DNA of 64,000 nucleotides from Parafrigoribacterium mesophilum (GCF_039652555.1 NZ_JBDJAF010000007.1:1-64000), one strand, 5' to 3'; counted from the stretch's first letter, positions 52,831-62,285 are shown. The notes: a model not told the origin generated them from the letters alone. A program made the numbers and translations.

Positions 52831-52848
52831 TATACCCCTGGGGGTATA
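52831..52848. promoter_or_regulatory. CsoR-type operator palindrome
   Basis: TATACCCCTGGGGGTATA is a perfect 8-bp inverted repeat with a 2-base centre and G/C tracts, the form bound by CsoR/RcnR-family repressors (copper or sulfide sensing). It lies 81 bases upstream of the hydrolase start. No csoR gene or copper pump is visible in the window. Confidence 0.6.
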
Positions 52849-52917
52849 TGAGTCAAGCATTAGTTGACGCGGGGTTCGAAGTCAGCCGACAGAATTGGCG
52901 AACCTCAGGCTCCCGTC

Positions 52918-53562
52918 CTATCGGGTGAAGGTGACGTGGATGGTGCCGCTCTCGGCCACTTCCGTCGTCACCGTGTGGGTGAAGTCGAGGCCGGCCAGGT
53001 CGTCCCACAGCCGGTTGCCCTGACCAAGGAGAATCGGGGCGACCATGACATGCAGCTGGTCGACCAGGCCAGCGCGCAGGAAGTCGCGTGCGGTGCCGAC
53101 ACCGCCGCCGACGCGCACGTCCCGGCCGCTCGCCGCCTGGGTCGCCTCGGCGAGCACATCCTCGATGCCGGCGCTGCGGAAGTGGAAGGTGGTACCGCCC
53201 CGCATCGGGATCGACGGACGCGGGGCGGTGTGGGTGAGCACGTAGACCGGGGTGCCGAACGGCGGCTGGTCACCCCACCAGCCCTTCCAGTCGGGATCGT
53301 CGGGAAACGAGTGCAGGCCGAACATCCCGGCGCCCATGATCTCGGCGCCGATGCCCTCGAAGAACGCGACGGCGTACCGGTCGTCGATGCCGGTCGTGCC
53401 CTTACCGCTGGTGTCGCCGAAGACACGTTCCCGGAACGTGCGGGTCGCGGCATACGCCGCCGTGAGACGCTCCCAGTCTGTGCCCATGGGATTTTCGGGC
53501 GTCGGGTCGGCCGGCGTGTAGCCGTCCAGCGAGGCGAACAGATCGAGACGAACGCGGGGCAT
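52918..53562 (-). CDS. Dihydrofolate-reductase-like (RibD C-terminal domain) protein
   Basis: A 214-residue protein of the DHFR/RibD-C superfamily. 'RVRLDLFASLDGYTPADPT', 'EIMGAGMFGL', 'YVLTHTAPRPSI', 'VRVGGGVGTARDFLRAGLVD' and 'LHVMVAPILLGQGNRLWDDL' are characteristic of stand-alone YyaP/RibD-C reductases that use NADPH. Start ATG 53562 with an AGGAGA-like site. It follows the quinone-oxidoreductase-like gene by 44 bases in the same direction, so the two may be co-transcribed. Substrate unknown. Confidence 0.85.
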   Translation of the reverse strand: MPRVRLDLFASLDGYTPADPTPENPMGTDWERLTAAYAATRTFRERVFGDTSGKGTTGIDDRYAVAFFEGIGAEIMGAGMFGLHSFPDDPDWKGWWGDQPPFGTPVYVLTHTAPRPSIPMRGGTTFHFRSAGIEDVLAEATQAASGRDVRVGGGVGTARDFLRAGLVDQLHVMVAPILLGQGNRLWDDLAGLDFTHTVTTEVAESGTIHVTFTR

Positions 53563-53606
53563 GTCAGGTCTCCTTCGGTGTGGCGCATCGGCCGGATGCC
53601 GTGCCG

Positions 53607-54524
53607 TCATGGGCGGATGTGAATGATCGTCTTCCCGGTGCGTCGCTCGGTCGGGTTGAGGGCAACGACGGCGTCATCGAGTGTCGCGACGTGGCCGATG
53701 TTCGTCCGCAGGCGTCCGTCGCGCACCCGCTGCACGATCTCACCAAGTTGAGCACGATCGGACTCCACGACGAAATCAACGGCCAGGCCGTTTACGGGCC
53801 GTGCCTCGGCCGGCCCGGTGATGGTCACCAGCGTTCCTCCGGCCCGGATCAAGCTCGCGGATCTCTTCTGAATGTCTCCACCGATGACGTCGAAGACCAG
53901 GTCGACTGCGCCGACGTCTTCGAGGGTGTCGCCCGCGAGGTCGACGAACTCGTGCGCGCCGAAGTCGAGGGCCTTCTGACGATCGGCGGCGCGCCCGGTG
54001 CCGATGACGTAGGCGCCGGCTTCGCGCGCGAGTTGCGTGACCATCGTCCCGACCGCGCCAGCCGCGCCGTGCGCGAGGACGGTCTGCCCCGCCTGGAGGT
54101 GGCCGTGCTGGAACAGACCCTGCCAGGCAGTGAGGCCCGAGATCGGCAGGCTCGCGCCCACGATGAAGTCGACGTCACCGGGGAGCGGCGCGAGGTTGCG
54201 CGCCTCGATCGCCACATACTCCGCCAGGGTGCCGTCACGATGCCAGTCCGAGAGGCCGAACACCCGCTGCCCCACCGAGAGACCGGTCGTGCCGTAACCG
54301 AGGGCAACAACTTCTCCGGCCAGCTCGTGTCCGAGGATCGACGGCGCTCGGCCATGGTTGGCACGATCGGTCCAGGTGGACGGCCATCCCACCTCCGTCG
54401 GAACGAATCCCGAGGCGTGTACTTCGACGAGGACGTCGTTGATCGCCGCCGCCGGCTCCGGACGACCCTCCAGCATCATCCCGGCTGCTCCCGCGGCCTT
54501 GTCTGTCACCACAATCGCCTTCAT
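53607..54524 (-). CDS. NADP-dependent quinone-oxidoreductase-like enzyme (MDR family)
   Basis: A 305-residue medium-chain dehydrogenase/reductase. GroES-like N-terminal domain 'ILGHELAGEVVALGYGTTGL', then 'GLTAWQGLFQHGHLQAGQTV' and the Rossmann motif 'HGAAGAVGTMVTQLAREAG'. The catalytic zinc Cys is absent, as in zeta-crystallin/QOR enzymes. It reduces quinones or activated double bonds with NADPH. ATG 54524 is used (MKAIVV is the family's usual N terminus). Confidence 0.87.
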   Translation of the reverse strand: MKAIVVTDKAAGAAGMMLEGRPEPAAAINDVLVEVHASGFVPTEVGWPSTWTDRANHGRAPSILGHELAGEVVALGYGTTGLSVGQRVFGLSDWHRDGTLAEYVAIEARNLAPLPGDVDFIVGASLPISGLTAWQGLFQHGHLQAGQTVLAHGAAGAVGTMVTQLAREAGAYVIGTGRAADRQKALDFGAHEFVDLAGDTLEDVGAVDLVFDVIGGDIQKRSASLIRAGGTLVTITGPAEARPVNGLAVDFVVESDRAQLGEIVQRVRDGRLRTNIGHVATLDDAVVALNPTERRTGKTIIHIRP

Positions 54525-54963
54525 AATGCACCTCACCCTGTCACGTCAGCCCCGCCACGGCGTGGGCTTCGGCCACCACCTCCGGACGTTGCGCCAGCCG
54601 CCACACCCCAGTCGTCCGAACGCCAGCCGGAGGTGATCCACGGAACGGCGCCGCGACCACGCCCGGTGCAGAACCTAAGGAACACGGTCGTCCCGATCCA
54701 GCGCGTGCGCGCGGGCCTGCCTGGGCCATGCCCGTCAGATTAGCCGGATTGTTCCCGCCGCGCGAGAGCGCGAAGCGTCGAACGTCGCTTCGTGTCAGCG
54801 ACAGCTGCCGCGCTGCTCTGGAAATCTGCGGACATCACTGATATGAAAGGTGGACGAAGCGATGCGACCTCCCACACTCCGTCGGACCTGTTCGGCTCGC
54901 CCCGCAGACACCTCATCTACCGAGCGAAGGGGCAAGAACGCGGATGATTGAAAGGAGATCCCG
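54525..54963. other. Intergenic region, nothing clearly coding
   Basis: No supported gene. A minus-strand reading ending at 54541 ('WRLAQRPEVVAEAHAVAGL') could be the tail of a lost gene. A perfect stem-loop CGAAGCG-tcgaacgt-CGCTTCG lies at 54771-54792. AAAGGAG precedes the small gene at 54964. Confidence 0.5.
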
Positions 54964-55224
54964 ATGACGGACTCGATTGACAGCACCACAACCATCGATG
55001 ACGCGCTCGCGAAGTTTCGCGAGATGCTCGCGTCGGATGGCTACCTGCTGAGTTGGTCGGACGCCGGCGATGAGCGAATCGTCGTCGAGATCGCGGCGGG
55101 TGAGGATGCGTGTGCTGACTGCCTGGTCCCGCTTGCCGTGATGGAGCAGATCATGTCGAACGCTCTGGAGCCGACGCCGTATTCGCTTGACCACGTGGTC
55201 TTGCCTGCGGGGAATGCGCACTAG
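54964..55224 (+). CDS. 86-aa CxxC mini-protein upstream of the UGSC gene
   Basis: Unrecognised small acidic protein with one CxxC in 'EDACADCLVPLAVMEQIMSN', a context reminiscent of NifU-like or redox-active motifs. It is preceded by a strong AAAGGAG ribosome-binding site. It lies 165 bases before a UGSC-family gene in the same direction. The shared Cys-based motif makes a joint redox or metal-handling function plausible (inference). Confidence 0.7.
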   Translation: MTDSIDSTTTIDDALAKFREMLASDGYLLSWSDAGDERIVVEIAAGEDACADCLVPLAVMEQIMSNALEPTPYSLDHVVLPAGNAH

Positions 55225-55389
55225 CGTCCGTCCCGAACAGAAATCTGCGGCGGCGGATCTACCATGCGCGCGGTCTCCGCGCCCCTGAGCAGGTGCCTTT
55301 CCATCTAACGGAACTTCGCTGGGGGAGCCAATTACCCGCATGCCATACTGACGGCACAGCTTCCGGCCACGACGAAAGGGCATGCCGAG

Positions 55390-55929
55390 ATGGCAATTCA
55401 GGAGATGCTGCTTGATCCGACAGGAATGGAAGATCAGGCGACGGACAGTACACTTTCTCCCCGACCCGTGAGTCTCAAGGGATTGAGGATCGGTCTTCTC
55501 GACAACACCAAGCCCAACGCGACGATGCTGCTCAACGAGATCGCGAAGGAGCTTCAGGAGCACTACAGCGCCGGTGAAGCGCGGCTGTATACGAAGGACT
55601 ACTTCGGCACCCCCCTTAAGCAGCCGCTGCTCGAGCAGATCGTCAATGAGTGCGATGTCGTTGTGACCGGGGTGGGGGACTGTGGCTCGTGCAGTGCGGC
55701 CACCGTGGCCGACGGCATTCTGCTGGAGCGGGCCGGCATGCCGACGGTGAGCATCACCTCGGATTCATTTCTGATGTCGGGCCAAGCGATGGCCGCAGTG
55801 CAGCGGTTTCCCGGGTTCGACTTCTACGCGGTGGAGCACCCGTTTGCCAGCCTGAGCGCCGGTGAGGTGCGCGAGCGCGCGCTGACTGCGCTGCCCGAAG
55901 TACTGCGGATTCTGGGTGTGGAAGGCTGA
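55390..55929 (+). CDS. UGSC-family protein (cysteine form)
   Basis: A 179-residue protein matching the UGSC family, first noticed as selenoproteins. The signature 'VVTGVGDCGSCSAATVADG' has Cys98-G-S-Cys101 where others have selenocysteine-G-S-C. Flanking features are 'GLRIGLLDNTKPNATMLLNE' and 'TSDSFLMSGQAMAAVQRFPG'. The reaction is unknown; the Cys/Sec pair indicates a redox or nucleophilic active site. One base separates it from the next gene, so they form an operon. Confidence 0.8.
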   Translation: MAIQEMLLDPTGMEDQATDSTLSPRPVSLKGLRIGLLDNTKPNATMLLNEIAKELQEHYSAGEARLYTKDYFGTPLKQPLLEQIVNECDVVVTGVGDCGSCSAATVADGILLERAGMPTVSITSDSFLMSGQAMAAVQRFPGFDFYAVEHPFASLSAGEVRERALTALPEVLRILGVEG

Positions 55930-55930
55930 G

Positions 55931-57049
55931 ATGACAACGACGACGGTGAATGAAGCGGTACTGCCCGAGGCCGAGGCCGACCAGTTTCGCGAGGTTCTGG
56001 AGTACTACTGGGACAAGGAGTGGACCGACGGACTTCCGGTAGTACCGGTCACCGAGGGGTATGTAGCCCGGTTCCTGGCCACGGTCGACCGCGATCCAGA
56101 CGAGGCCCTCTTCACGATCACCCACCTCAATCGCCAGCTCACCGTTCGGCTCGCCGCGATCAACGCGGCGATGGCGGGCTGCAAGCCGGAGTACTTCCCG
56201 GTCGTGGTCGCAGCATGGGAGGCGATCGCCAAGGAGCCGCATCCGGTGCGCGGTATCTGGCAGAGCACCACGGGTACCGCCCCCTTCCTGGTCGTGAACG
56301 GTCCCATTCGAGGCGAGATCGAACTCAACAGCCAGGGCAACATCTTCGGCTCCGGTTTCCGGGCGAACGCCACCATCGGTCGGGCGATCCGGCTCGGGTG
56401 CATCAACGTGTTCGGCCTGCGTCCGCACAAACTCGACCAGGCGACGCAGGGCACCCCCGCGAAGTACTCGTCGTGCATCGCGGAGAACGAGGAGCAGAGC
56501 CCGTGGGCGCCGCTGCACACCGAATACGGGTTCGATGCGTCGGAGAGCGTCGTGACGGCCTATGTGATCCGGTCGGTGATGCACATCGAAGCGCGCCACA
56601 CCTCGGATCCAGAGCAGCTCGCCCTAGATTTTGCCGACACCATCCGTCGTACCGGCGCCCTCATCCATGAGTACACGAGTGCGCTACTGGTGCTGGTGCC
56701 TGAGCACGCCGAGCTCTTTGCCTCGGCGGGCTGGAGCAAGGATGACCTGCGCAACTTCGTCTTCGAACAGGCGACGCGGTCTCGCTCGGAACTGGTGGCC
56801 GTGGGCAAGGATGCGCTCTCGCACAAGACCCGGTGGCGGCTACCCTCGAGCCACCCCGACTCCATGCCCGATACCGCCAGCGCCTCCGACGAGCCGGACA
56901 CCATTCGCGTGCTCAGCCACCCGACCTCCATCCAGGTCATGGTCGCCGGAGCCAACAACGCGGGTGTGTCCGCCGTGGTCGAAATCTTCACTCTCAACCC
57001 GCCGCGGGAATTGCCGTTTTCGTACAGCAAGATCGAAGCCGCGAAGTAG
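55931..57049 (+). CDS. Unrecognised 372-aa partner of the UGSC protein
   Basis: A soluble protein with conserved-looking blocks: 'YYWDKEWTDGLPVVPVTEGY', 'QLTVRLAAINAAMAGCKPEY', 'FGSGFRANATIGRAIRLGCI' and 'YSSCIAENEEQSPWAPLHTE'. The text around 'MAGCKPEYFPVVVAAWEAI' also occurs in proteins that accompany UGSC genes, as I recall, but I know no assigned function. Several Cys residues could pair with the UGSC active site. It starts at ATG 55931, one base after the UGSC stop; GTG 55916 would overlap. Confidence 0.7.
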   Translation: MTTTTVNEAVLPEAEADQFREVLEYYWDKEWTDGLPVVPVTEGYVARFLATVDRDPDEALFTITHLNRQLTVRLAAINAAMAGCKPEYFPVVVAAWEAIAKEPHPVRGIWQSTTGTAPFLVVNGPIRGEIELNSQGNIFGSGFRANATIGRAIRLGCINVFGLRPHKLDQATQGTPAKYSSCIAENEEQSPWAPLHTEYGFDASESVVTAYVIRSVMHIEARHTSDPEQLALDFADTIRRTGALIHEYTSALLVLVPEHAELFASAGWSKDDLRNFVFEQATRSRSELVAVGKDALSHKTRWRLPSSHPDSMPDTASASDEPDTIRVLSHPTSIQVMVAGANNAGVSAVVEIFTLNPPRELPFSYSKIEAAK

Positions 57050-57110
57050 TCAGTACGGCGTCAGCGCGTCACTCTCGTCGCGCCAGTAGCCGACGTGCGA
57101 GGACGCCGGT

Positions 57111-58373
57111 CTAGGGAACTTTCCGGCCGCGTGTGATGGTGAGCGGAAGCGTCGCCAGCGAAATGGCGGCGGCCACGAGAAGAGCGACCGGGAACGAGAA
57201 CCCGGTCGCGATCGCCCCGACGAGCACCGACCCGATCCCCATTCCCGCATCGAATCCCACGTTCCACACGGCGCTCGCCGCGCCGTATTCAGGTCGGCGT
57301 GCGACCGCCAGCGCGAGCAGCAGCGTGAGGTTTTGCAGCCCGCCGTAGGCAACACCGACGAGAGCCATGGCGCCCAGGAACAGGAACACCTGCGTGTCAC
57401 CCCGGTTCTGCACGGCGAGCGCCGTGAGCCCGAGCCCGATGACGGTGAGCAGCACCAGCGGCCACAGAAACCGGGCAATGCCGTGCCGATCGGCGAGGGT
57501 TCCAATACGCCACCGGCTGACCGCGGCGGTCACCGTCAGCAGCACCAGCCCACCCGCCGTCGCCAGCGGTGAGGAACTCATCTGCGGGGCAAACGTGATG
57601 AGCGCCCCACCCGCGAGTGTCACGCCGACCAGGAGCAGCGTGGGGCGCGCCAGCCGAATGGCGAGCCGTCGCCGCGGCCCGTCGCCGGATGACGCGGGTC
57701 GCTCCACGCCATCGCCGTCAGTGCTGTCGCCATCACGACGTTGCTGCTCCGCTTCCCGATCGCGCAGTGCACGGGAGAGCCGGGGGGCGGCAACAACACC
57801 GAGGATCGATAGGGCACCGAGCGCGAACACTATCCAATAGCCGACCGTGTCGACGAGCCAGGGCCCCGCGGGGAGCAGGACAACTTGTGGGATGGCGATT
57901 GCTGCGCCATACGCGCCGATCGCGGCCCCGTGACGTGACGGCGGAACCAGGTGGGCGACCGCGGTGGACCCGGTGACGGTGAGAACTCCGAATCCGAGGC
58001 CACGCAGCACGGAGAGCAGCAGTATCCAGTCGAGTTGGTCGGACACCAAGTGCAACAGCGATGGTGCGCCCATGAACACCAGGCCGGCCGCGAGGATCCG
58101 ACCGGTGCCGAATCGGCGTAGTAACCACGGCACAAACGGCTGCGTCAGTATGGTGGCGAGCAGCAGGATCCCGTTGACAAGCCCCGCCCCGGCTTCATCG
58201 GAACCGCCATACACGGCCCACAGCGGCGATACCGGCAGCAGGGCCGCATAGCCGGCGAACCCGGCAGCGGTGAGTGCCAGCAGCGCCGGCATTCCAGGCT
58301 CGCGCCACACCGGGATCTGGGTCGATGGTTCAGGTCGGCTCACGCTGTCCAACTCTATTGGTTGGGCCCGCAC
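57111..58373 (-). CDS. Major facilitator superfamily transporter
   Basis: A 420-residue transporter with twelve predicted helices. N-half 'MPALLALTAAGFAGYAALLP' and 'NGILLLATILTQPFVPWLLR' with 'RFGTGRILAAGLVFMGAPSL' (MFS motif A region); a charged central loop ('RDREAEQQRRDGDSTDGDG'); C-half 'WRIGTLADRHGIARFLWPLV'. It resembles drug or small-molecule efflux MFS proteins. GTG 58373 start. It faces away from the esterase gene. Substrate unknown. Confidence 0.85.
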   Translation of the reverse strand: MRAQPIELDSVSRPEPSTQIPVWREPGMPALLALTAAGFAGYAALLPVSPLWAVYGGSDEAGAGLVNGILLLATILTQPFVPWLLRRFGTGRILAAGLVFMGAPSLLHLVSDQLDWILLLSVLRGLGFGVLTVTGSTAVAHLVPPSRHGAAIGAYGAAIAIPQVVLLPAGPWLVDTVGYWIVFALGALSILGVVAAPRLSRALRDREAEQQRRDGDSTDGDGVERPASSGDGPRRRLAIRLARPTLLLVGVTLAGGALITFAPQMSSSPLATAGGLVLLTVTAAVSRWRIGTLADRHGIARFLWPLVLLTVIGLGLTALAVQNRGDTQVFLFLGAMALVGVAYGGLQNLTLLLALAVARRPEYGAASAVWNVGFDAGMGIGSVLVGAIATGFSFPVALLVAAAISLATLPLTITRGRKVP

Positions 58374-58430
58374 GCTAGTTTGCGGCGATGAGGCGCATAA
58401 TCAGATCCGGACAACTCGGGGAGATCGTGG

Positions 58431-59753
58431 ATGGTGTCGCTGTTGGACGTCGATATCCTGGCGGGCCCGATGCTGTACGTCGTCTACGGAATCGCCGCGG
58501 CACTGGTCATCCTCGCGGCGAGCGGAGTGTTCGGCCTGCTCGGGAGCAGGCGCGTCTGGGTTGTGCGGACCAGCGCCGCGGCAGTCCTCGGCGCGGCCAC
58601 CGGGCTGGTGCTGTCGTGGTTGATCGCGGATGTCTGGAACACCTTCGGGGCGCCGGTGTCTGCCGGAACACGAGCCTGGGGCTGCGCCACTTTGGCCGGA
58701 ATCGCGGTGGCAATCAATGCGTTCTGGCGCACCCGCTGGTGGACCAAGGTCACCGCGGCGGTCACGGTGGTGTCGGTCCTCGTCGCCGGCTTGCTGGGCA
58801 TCAATGCCGACATTGGTCAGTATCACTCCCTGCGGGCCGTCTTCTCGACGCAGATTCGACCGATCGCGTTGCCTCCGAAACCAGCCGCTTCACGGGCACC
58901 GTTGCCGGAGGCCCGGCCGCTGTGGCAATCCTGGAAGCCACCAGCGAATATGCCGGCGAGTGGGCGGCTGGGTGCCGTGAGCATCCCAGGGGTGGTTTCG
59001 AAGTTTCCTGCTCGGCAAGCCGTGCTGTACCTTCCTCCGGCGGCACTGGTAGCGGACGCGCCGCCACTTCCGGTGGTGATCGTCTTATCCGGTCAACCCG
59101 GGCAACCGATGAACGACTTCCAATCGGCGAATCTGCACCCGATGCTCGAGGCCTTCCAGCGGGCCCACAACGGCTTGGCCCCTATCGTGATCGCCCCGGA
59201 CCAATTGGGAACGCCGTTCGCTAATCCGATGTGCGTGGATTCTCGCCTGGGCAACTCGGCCGAGTACCTGACCGTCGACGTTCCGGCGTGGATCCGGAGC
59301 CACCTGCACGTGCTGCCGGGTGCCGCATCCTGGGCTATCGGCGGATTCTCGCAAGGGGGCACCTGTGCCATTCAACTGGGGGCAGCGCATCCAGAGCTGT
59401 TCGGCGCCATCCTGGACGTGTCCGGCGAACTCGTGCCCCGCAACGGCAGTCCACAGCACACCATCGCGGTCGGTTTCGGCGGGAACGCTGCCGCATACCA
59501 GCGCGCGAAACCGGTGAACATCCTCGCTGCCCATGCACCGTACGCAGACATGACCGCAATATTCGGGGTCGGTCAGACGGATGCTCGTTACACCGCCTGG
59601 GCACGCCAGGTGGCGAAGGCGGCCGCGACCGCGGGAATGACCACCACGTTCATCGTCGCGCCCGGCACCGGCCATGATTGGCACACCGCGTCGTATGTGC
59701 TGGCAGCCGGCATGCGCATCCTCTGCGCGAAGTTCGGACTTGCCCGGTCATGA
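58431..59753 (+). CDS. Membrane esterase of the antigen-85/esterase-D type
   Basis: A 440-residue protein. Four N-terminal transmembrane segments (from 'MLYVVYGIAAALVILAASGV' to 'VTAAVTVVSVLVAGLLGI') precede an extracytoplasmic alpha/beta hydrolase. It has 'PPLPVVIVLSGQPGQP', nucleophile Ser307 in 'WAIGGFSQGGTCAIQLGAAH' and a C-terminal His in 'GTGHDWHTASYVL'. The fold resembles mycolyltransferase/esterase D proteins. Its stop overlaps the start of the MprF-like gene, so the two are translated together and probably act on the same envelope lipid. Confidence 0.82.
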   Translation: MVSLLDVDILAGPMLYVVYGIAAALVILAASGVFGLLGSRRVWVVRTSAAAVLGAATGLVLSWLIADVWNTFGAPVSAGTRAWGCATLAGIAVAINAFWRTRWWTKVTAAVTVVSVLVAGLLGINADIGQYHSLRAVFSTQIRPIALPPKPAASRAPLPEARPLWQSWKPPANMPASGRLGAVSIPGVVSKFPARQAVLYLPPAALVADAPPLPVVIVLSGQPGQPMNDFQSANLHPMLEAFQRAHNGLAPIVIAPDQLGTPFANPMCVDSRLGNSAEYLTVDVPAWIRSHLHVLPGAASWAIGGFSQGGTCAIQLGAAHPELFGAILDVSGELVPRNGSPQHTIAVGFGGNAAAYQRAKPVNILAAHAPYADMTAIFGVGQTDARYTAWARQVAKAAATAGMTTTFIVAPGTGHDWHTASYVLAAGMRILCAKFGLARS

Positions 59754-62227
59754 TCGACATTGTTCTGCGGTACCTGCGACGGATTCCGGTGGCCCTCGGG
59801 TTGGCAGGCCTCACCGTCGCCGTTGCCATAGCGACCGGCGGGTTCGCCCGAGGCCCGCTGCCACGGGTTCGAGAGCAGTTCGGCACCGGACTGGATCCGT
59901 TCCTGGAGCACCACAATTATTTTTCGCCGATCACCTCGGTCTTTCTGGTCAGGGGGATCGGTGAGCTGATCGTCGTCGCCGTCGGCATTGTGATCCTGGT
60001 CGGCCTCGCCGAGCGGTTGATGGGCTGGTGGCGCACCCTGATCGTGTACCTGGTGAGTGCGGTGGTTGGGGCCGCGGCCGGGATCGGGCTGCAAGCCCTG
60101 GGCCTGGACTTTCACGAACTCTGGTCGATGGGTGTCAGGGACTTGACCACGCTGGACCCGTTCACTCCGATCGCTGGGGCCGTCATGGCAGGCAGCGCCT
60201 TCGCCGGACCGCTGTGGCGTCGCCGGATCCGCGTGCTCGGCTTCTCGATCCTGATCATGTTCCTGCTGTACTCCGGCCAGCCGGGGGACCTTTTCCGACT
60301 CCTCGGCGCGCTGGTGGGGTTCCTGCTCGGCGTGCTGATGTCACCGGGAAAACCGCAGTTGCGATGGCAGCGCAGTTCCCACAGCGAGACCCGCGGCCTT
60401 CTCGCCGCCGTGCTGGTCATCACCGCGGTCGGTCCGCTGATCACGGTGTTCTCGCGCGCCAAATTCGGGCCGCTGCATTCGCTCGGCCTGCTCTTCCGGG
60501 ACGTGTTGCCGCGGCTTGGGACCGTCACCCAGCAGTGCCGGCTCGACCTGCGCACCAACACGTGTCTGCGCGATATTGCGCTTGCCCGGTTGGACGGACC
60601 GGGTCCCGTGTTGCTGACCCTCCTGCCCCTGCTGGTCCTACTGATCGCCGCGTGGGGCATCCTGCAGGGCAAGCGCTTCGCCGCGTGGCTGGCGATCGGC
60701 GTCAATCTCCTGCTGGCGGTATTGGCCGGCTACTTCTATGGCTTCATCCGGCTGTCCGGCATGCCGTTCGCGGTGGTGAGTTCGCGTGGCCCGCTGGAGG
60801 CGACCATCGAATTGGTCGTCTCGGTGCTCGTCCCGTTCGTCGTGGCATTACTCATTTTCGCGAACATCCGTCACCTCACCGTGTCGGTCGCCCGCCGGCT
60901 CGTGGTGAACTATCTTCTGGCAGTCGCCGGCGCGTTCGCACTGTTGTCGAGCGTGTATCTCGTGCTCGGGTCGCTCACCCGGGATCAGTTCCGACCCGGA
61001 ATTTCGATCGATGAATTGATCACCGATCTGCCGCAACGATTCGTGCCGGTCGGCTTCCTCGGTGTGGAACGGATCCAGTTCGTGCCGACAGGCACGATCC
61101 CACGGCTGTTGTACCAGTGGATCGGCCCGGCGTTCTGGCTGGTAGTTCTTATCGGCGCGATCGCACTGACGGCATCGGTGTTCGACCACAGCCGGGCCGA
61201 AGACCGGGACCGCGCCCGGGATCTGTTGGAGCGCGCCGGCGGCGGCTCCCTCGGATTCATGACCACCTGGTCCGGCAATCGCTGGTGGTTCACCGACGAC
61301 GGCGCAGCTGCGGTGGCGTATCGGGTCGTGAACGGCGTCGCCATCACGACCTCGGAACCGTTGTGCACCGTGGACCGGAGGGATGCCACCGTGCGGCAGT
61401 TCGCGACGTTCTGCGACGACAACGGATGGATCCCGGTGTTCTACAGTGTCCACGAGGAGTTCAGGCACATCTTCGCCGCAATGGGGTGGAGCGTGATGGT
61501 GGTCGGAGAAGAGACCGTGTTAAGACCGGCGACGTGGTCCATGAAGGGCCGCAAATGGCAAGACATCCGAAGCTCCATCAATCGGGCTGAGCGCAGCGGC
61601 ATCCGGGCCGAATGGACGAGTTATACCAGGCTGCCGTTGCACATGTCGAGTCAGATCGAGGAGATCTCGGAGCAGTGGGTGGCAGAAAAAGGCCTCCCCG
61701 AACTCGGTTTCACGCTCGGCGGGCTGGACGAGCTGAAAGACCGCGACGTAGCCATCATGCTCGCGGTCGGCCCGGACGATTGGATCGAAGCGGTCACCAG
61801 CTGGATGCCATGCTACCGAAACGGCGAGGTCATCGGATGGACGCTCGACTTCATGCGCCGCCGCCCCGAGAGCATGAGTGGTGTCATGGAATTTCTCATC
61901 GCGTCCTCCGTGATTCACATGCAGACCCGCGAGATCGAGTTCATGAGCCTGTCGGCCGTCCCACTCGCGCAAGAGGGACGGCCCTCCAACGACCGCGACA
62001 ATGGAATGACACGATTGCTCGCCTTTATTGGGGCAGCTTTGGAGCCGGTGTATGGATTCCAGTCACTCCTGCGGTTCAAACAGAAGTTTCAACCGGAGTA
62101 CCGGCCGCTGTTCATGGCATACGCCGACCCGTTCACCCTGCCGGCCATCGGCACAGCTATCGCTCGCGCCTATCTGCCGACCATGTCGATGAGCGCGACA
62201 CTGCGCTTCATGCGCAACCTGAGATAG
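59750..62227 (+). CDS. MprF-like DUF2156 membrane aminoacyltransferase
   Basis: An 825-residue protein. The N-terminal half has many transmembrane helices; the first part ('LIVYLVSAVVGAAAGIGLQA') looks rhomboid-like. The C-terminal DUF2156/GNAT-type domain (about 500-825) has 'FMTTWSGNRWWFTDDGAAAV', 'TSEPLCTVDRRDATVRQFAT', 'SMKGRKWQDIRSSINRAERS' and 'FMRRRPESMSGVMEFLIASS'. This matches lysyl/alanyl-phosphatidylglycerol synthases and LPG-synthase-like proteins. Such enzymes transfer an amino acid from tRNA to membrane lipid, lowering surface charge. Start ATG 59750 overlaps the esterase stop (ATGA). Confidence 0.85.
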   Translation: MIDIVLRYLRRIPVALGLAGLTVAVAIATGGFARGPLPRVREQFGTGLDPFLEHHNYFSPITSVFLVRGIGELIVVAVGIVILVGLAERLMGWWRTLIVYLVSAVVGAAAGIGLQALGLDFHELWSMGVRDLTTLDPFTPIAGAVMAGSAFAGPLWRRRIRVLGFSILIMFLLYSGQPGDLFRLLGALVGFLLGVLMSPGKPQLRWQRSSHSETRGLLAAVLVITAVGPLITVFSRAKFGPLHSLGLLFRDVLPRLGTVTQQCRLDLRTNTCLRDIALARLDGPGPVLLTLLPLLVLLIAAWGILQGKRFAAWLAIGVNLLLAVLAGYFYGFIRLSGMPFAVVSSRGPLEATIELVVSVLVPFVVALLIFANIRHLTVSVARRLVVNYLLAVAGAFALLSSVYLVLGSLTRDQFRPGISIDELITDLPQRFVPVGFLGVERIQFVPTGTIPRLLYQWIGPAFWLVVLIGAIALTASVFDHSRAEDRDRARDLLERAGGGSLGFMTTWSGNRWWFTDDGAAAVAYRVVNGVAITTSEPLCTVDRRDATVRQFATFCDDNGWIPVFYSVHEEFRHIFAAMGWSVMVVGEETVLRPATWSMKGRKWQDIRSSINRAERSGIRAEWTSYTRLPLHMSSQIEEISEQWVAEKGLPELGFTLGGLDELKDRDVAIMLAVGPDDWIEAVTSWMPCYRNGEVIGWTLDFMRRRPESMSGVMEFLIASSVIHMQTREIEFMSLSAVPLAQEGRPSNDRDNGMTRLLAFIGAALEPVYGFQSLLRFKQKFQPEYRPLFMAYADPFTLPAIGTAIARAYLPTMSMSATLRFMRNLR

Positions 62228-62285
62228 GGCGTCCTTCGCCAGCTGCGGTAATACAGGTACACAATGAAGTGAGGAAGGTTGGTGC

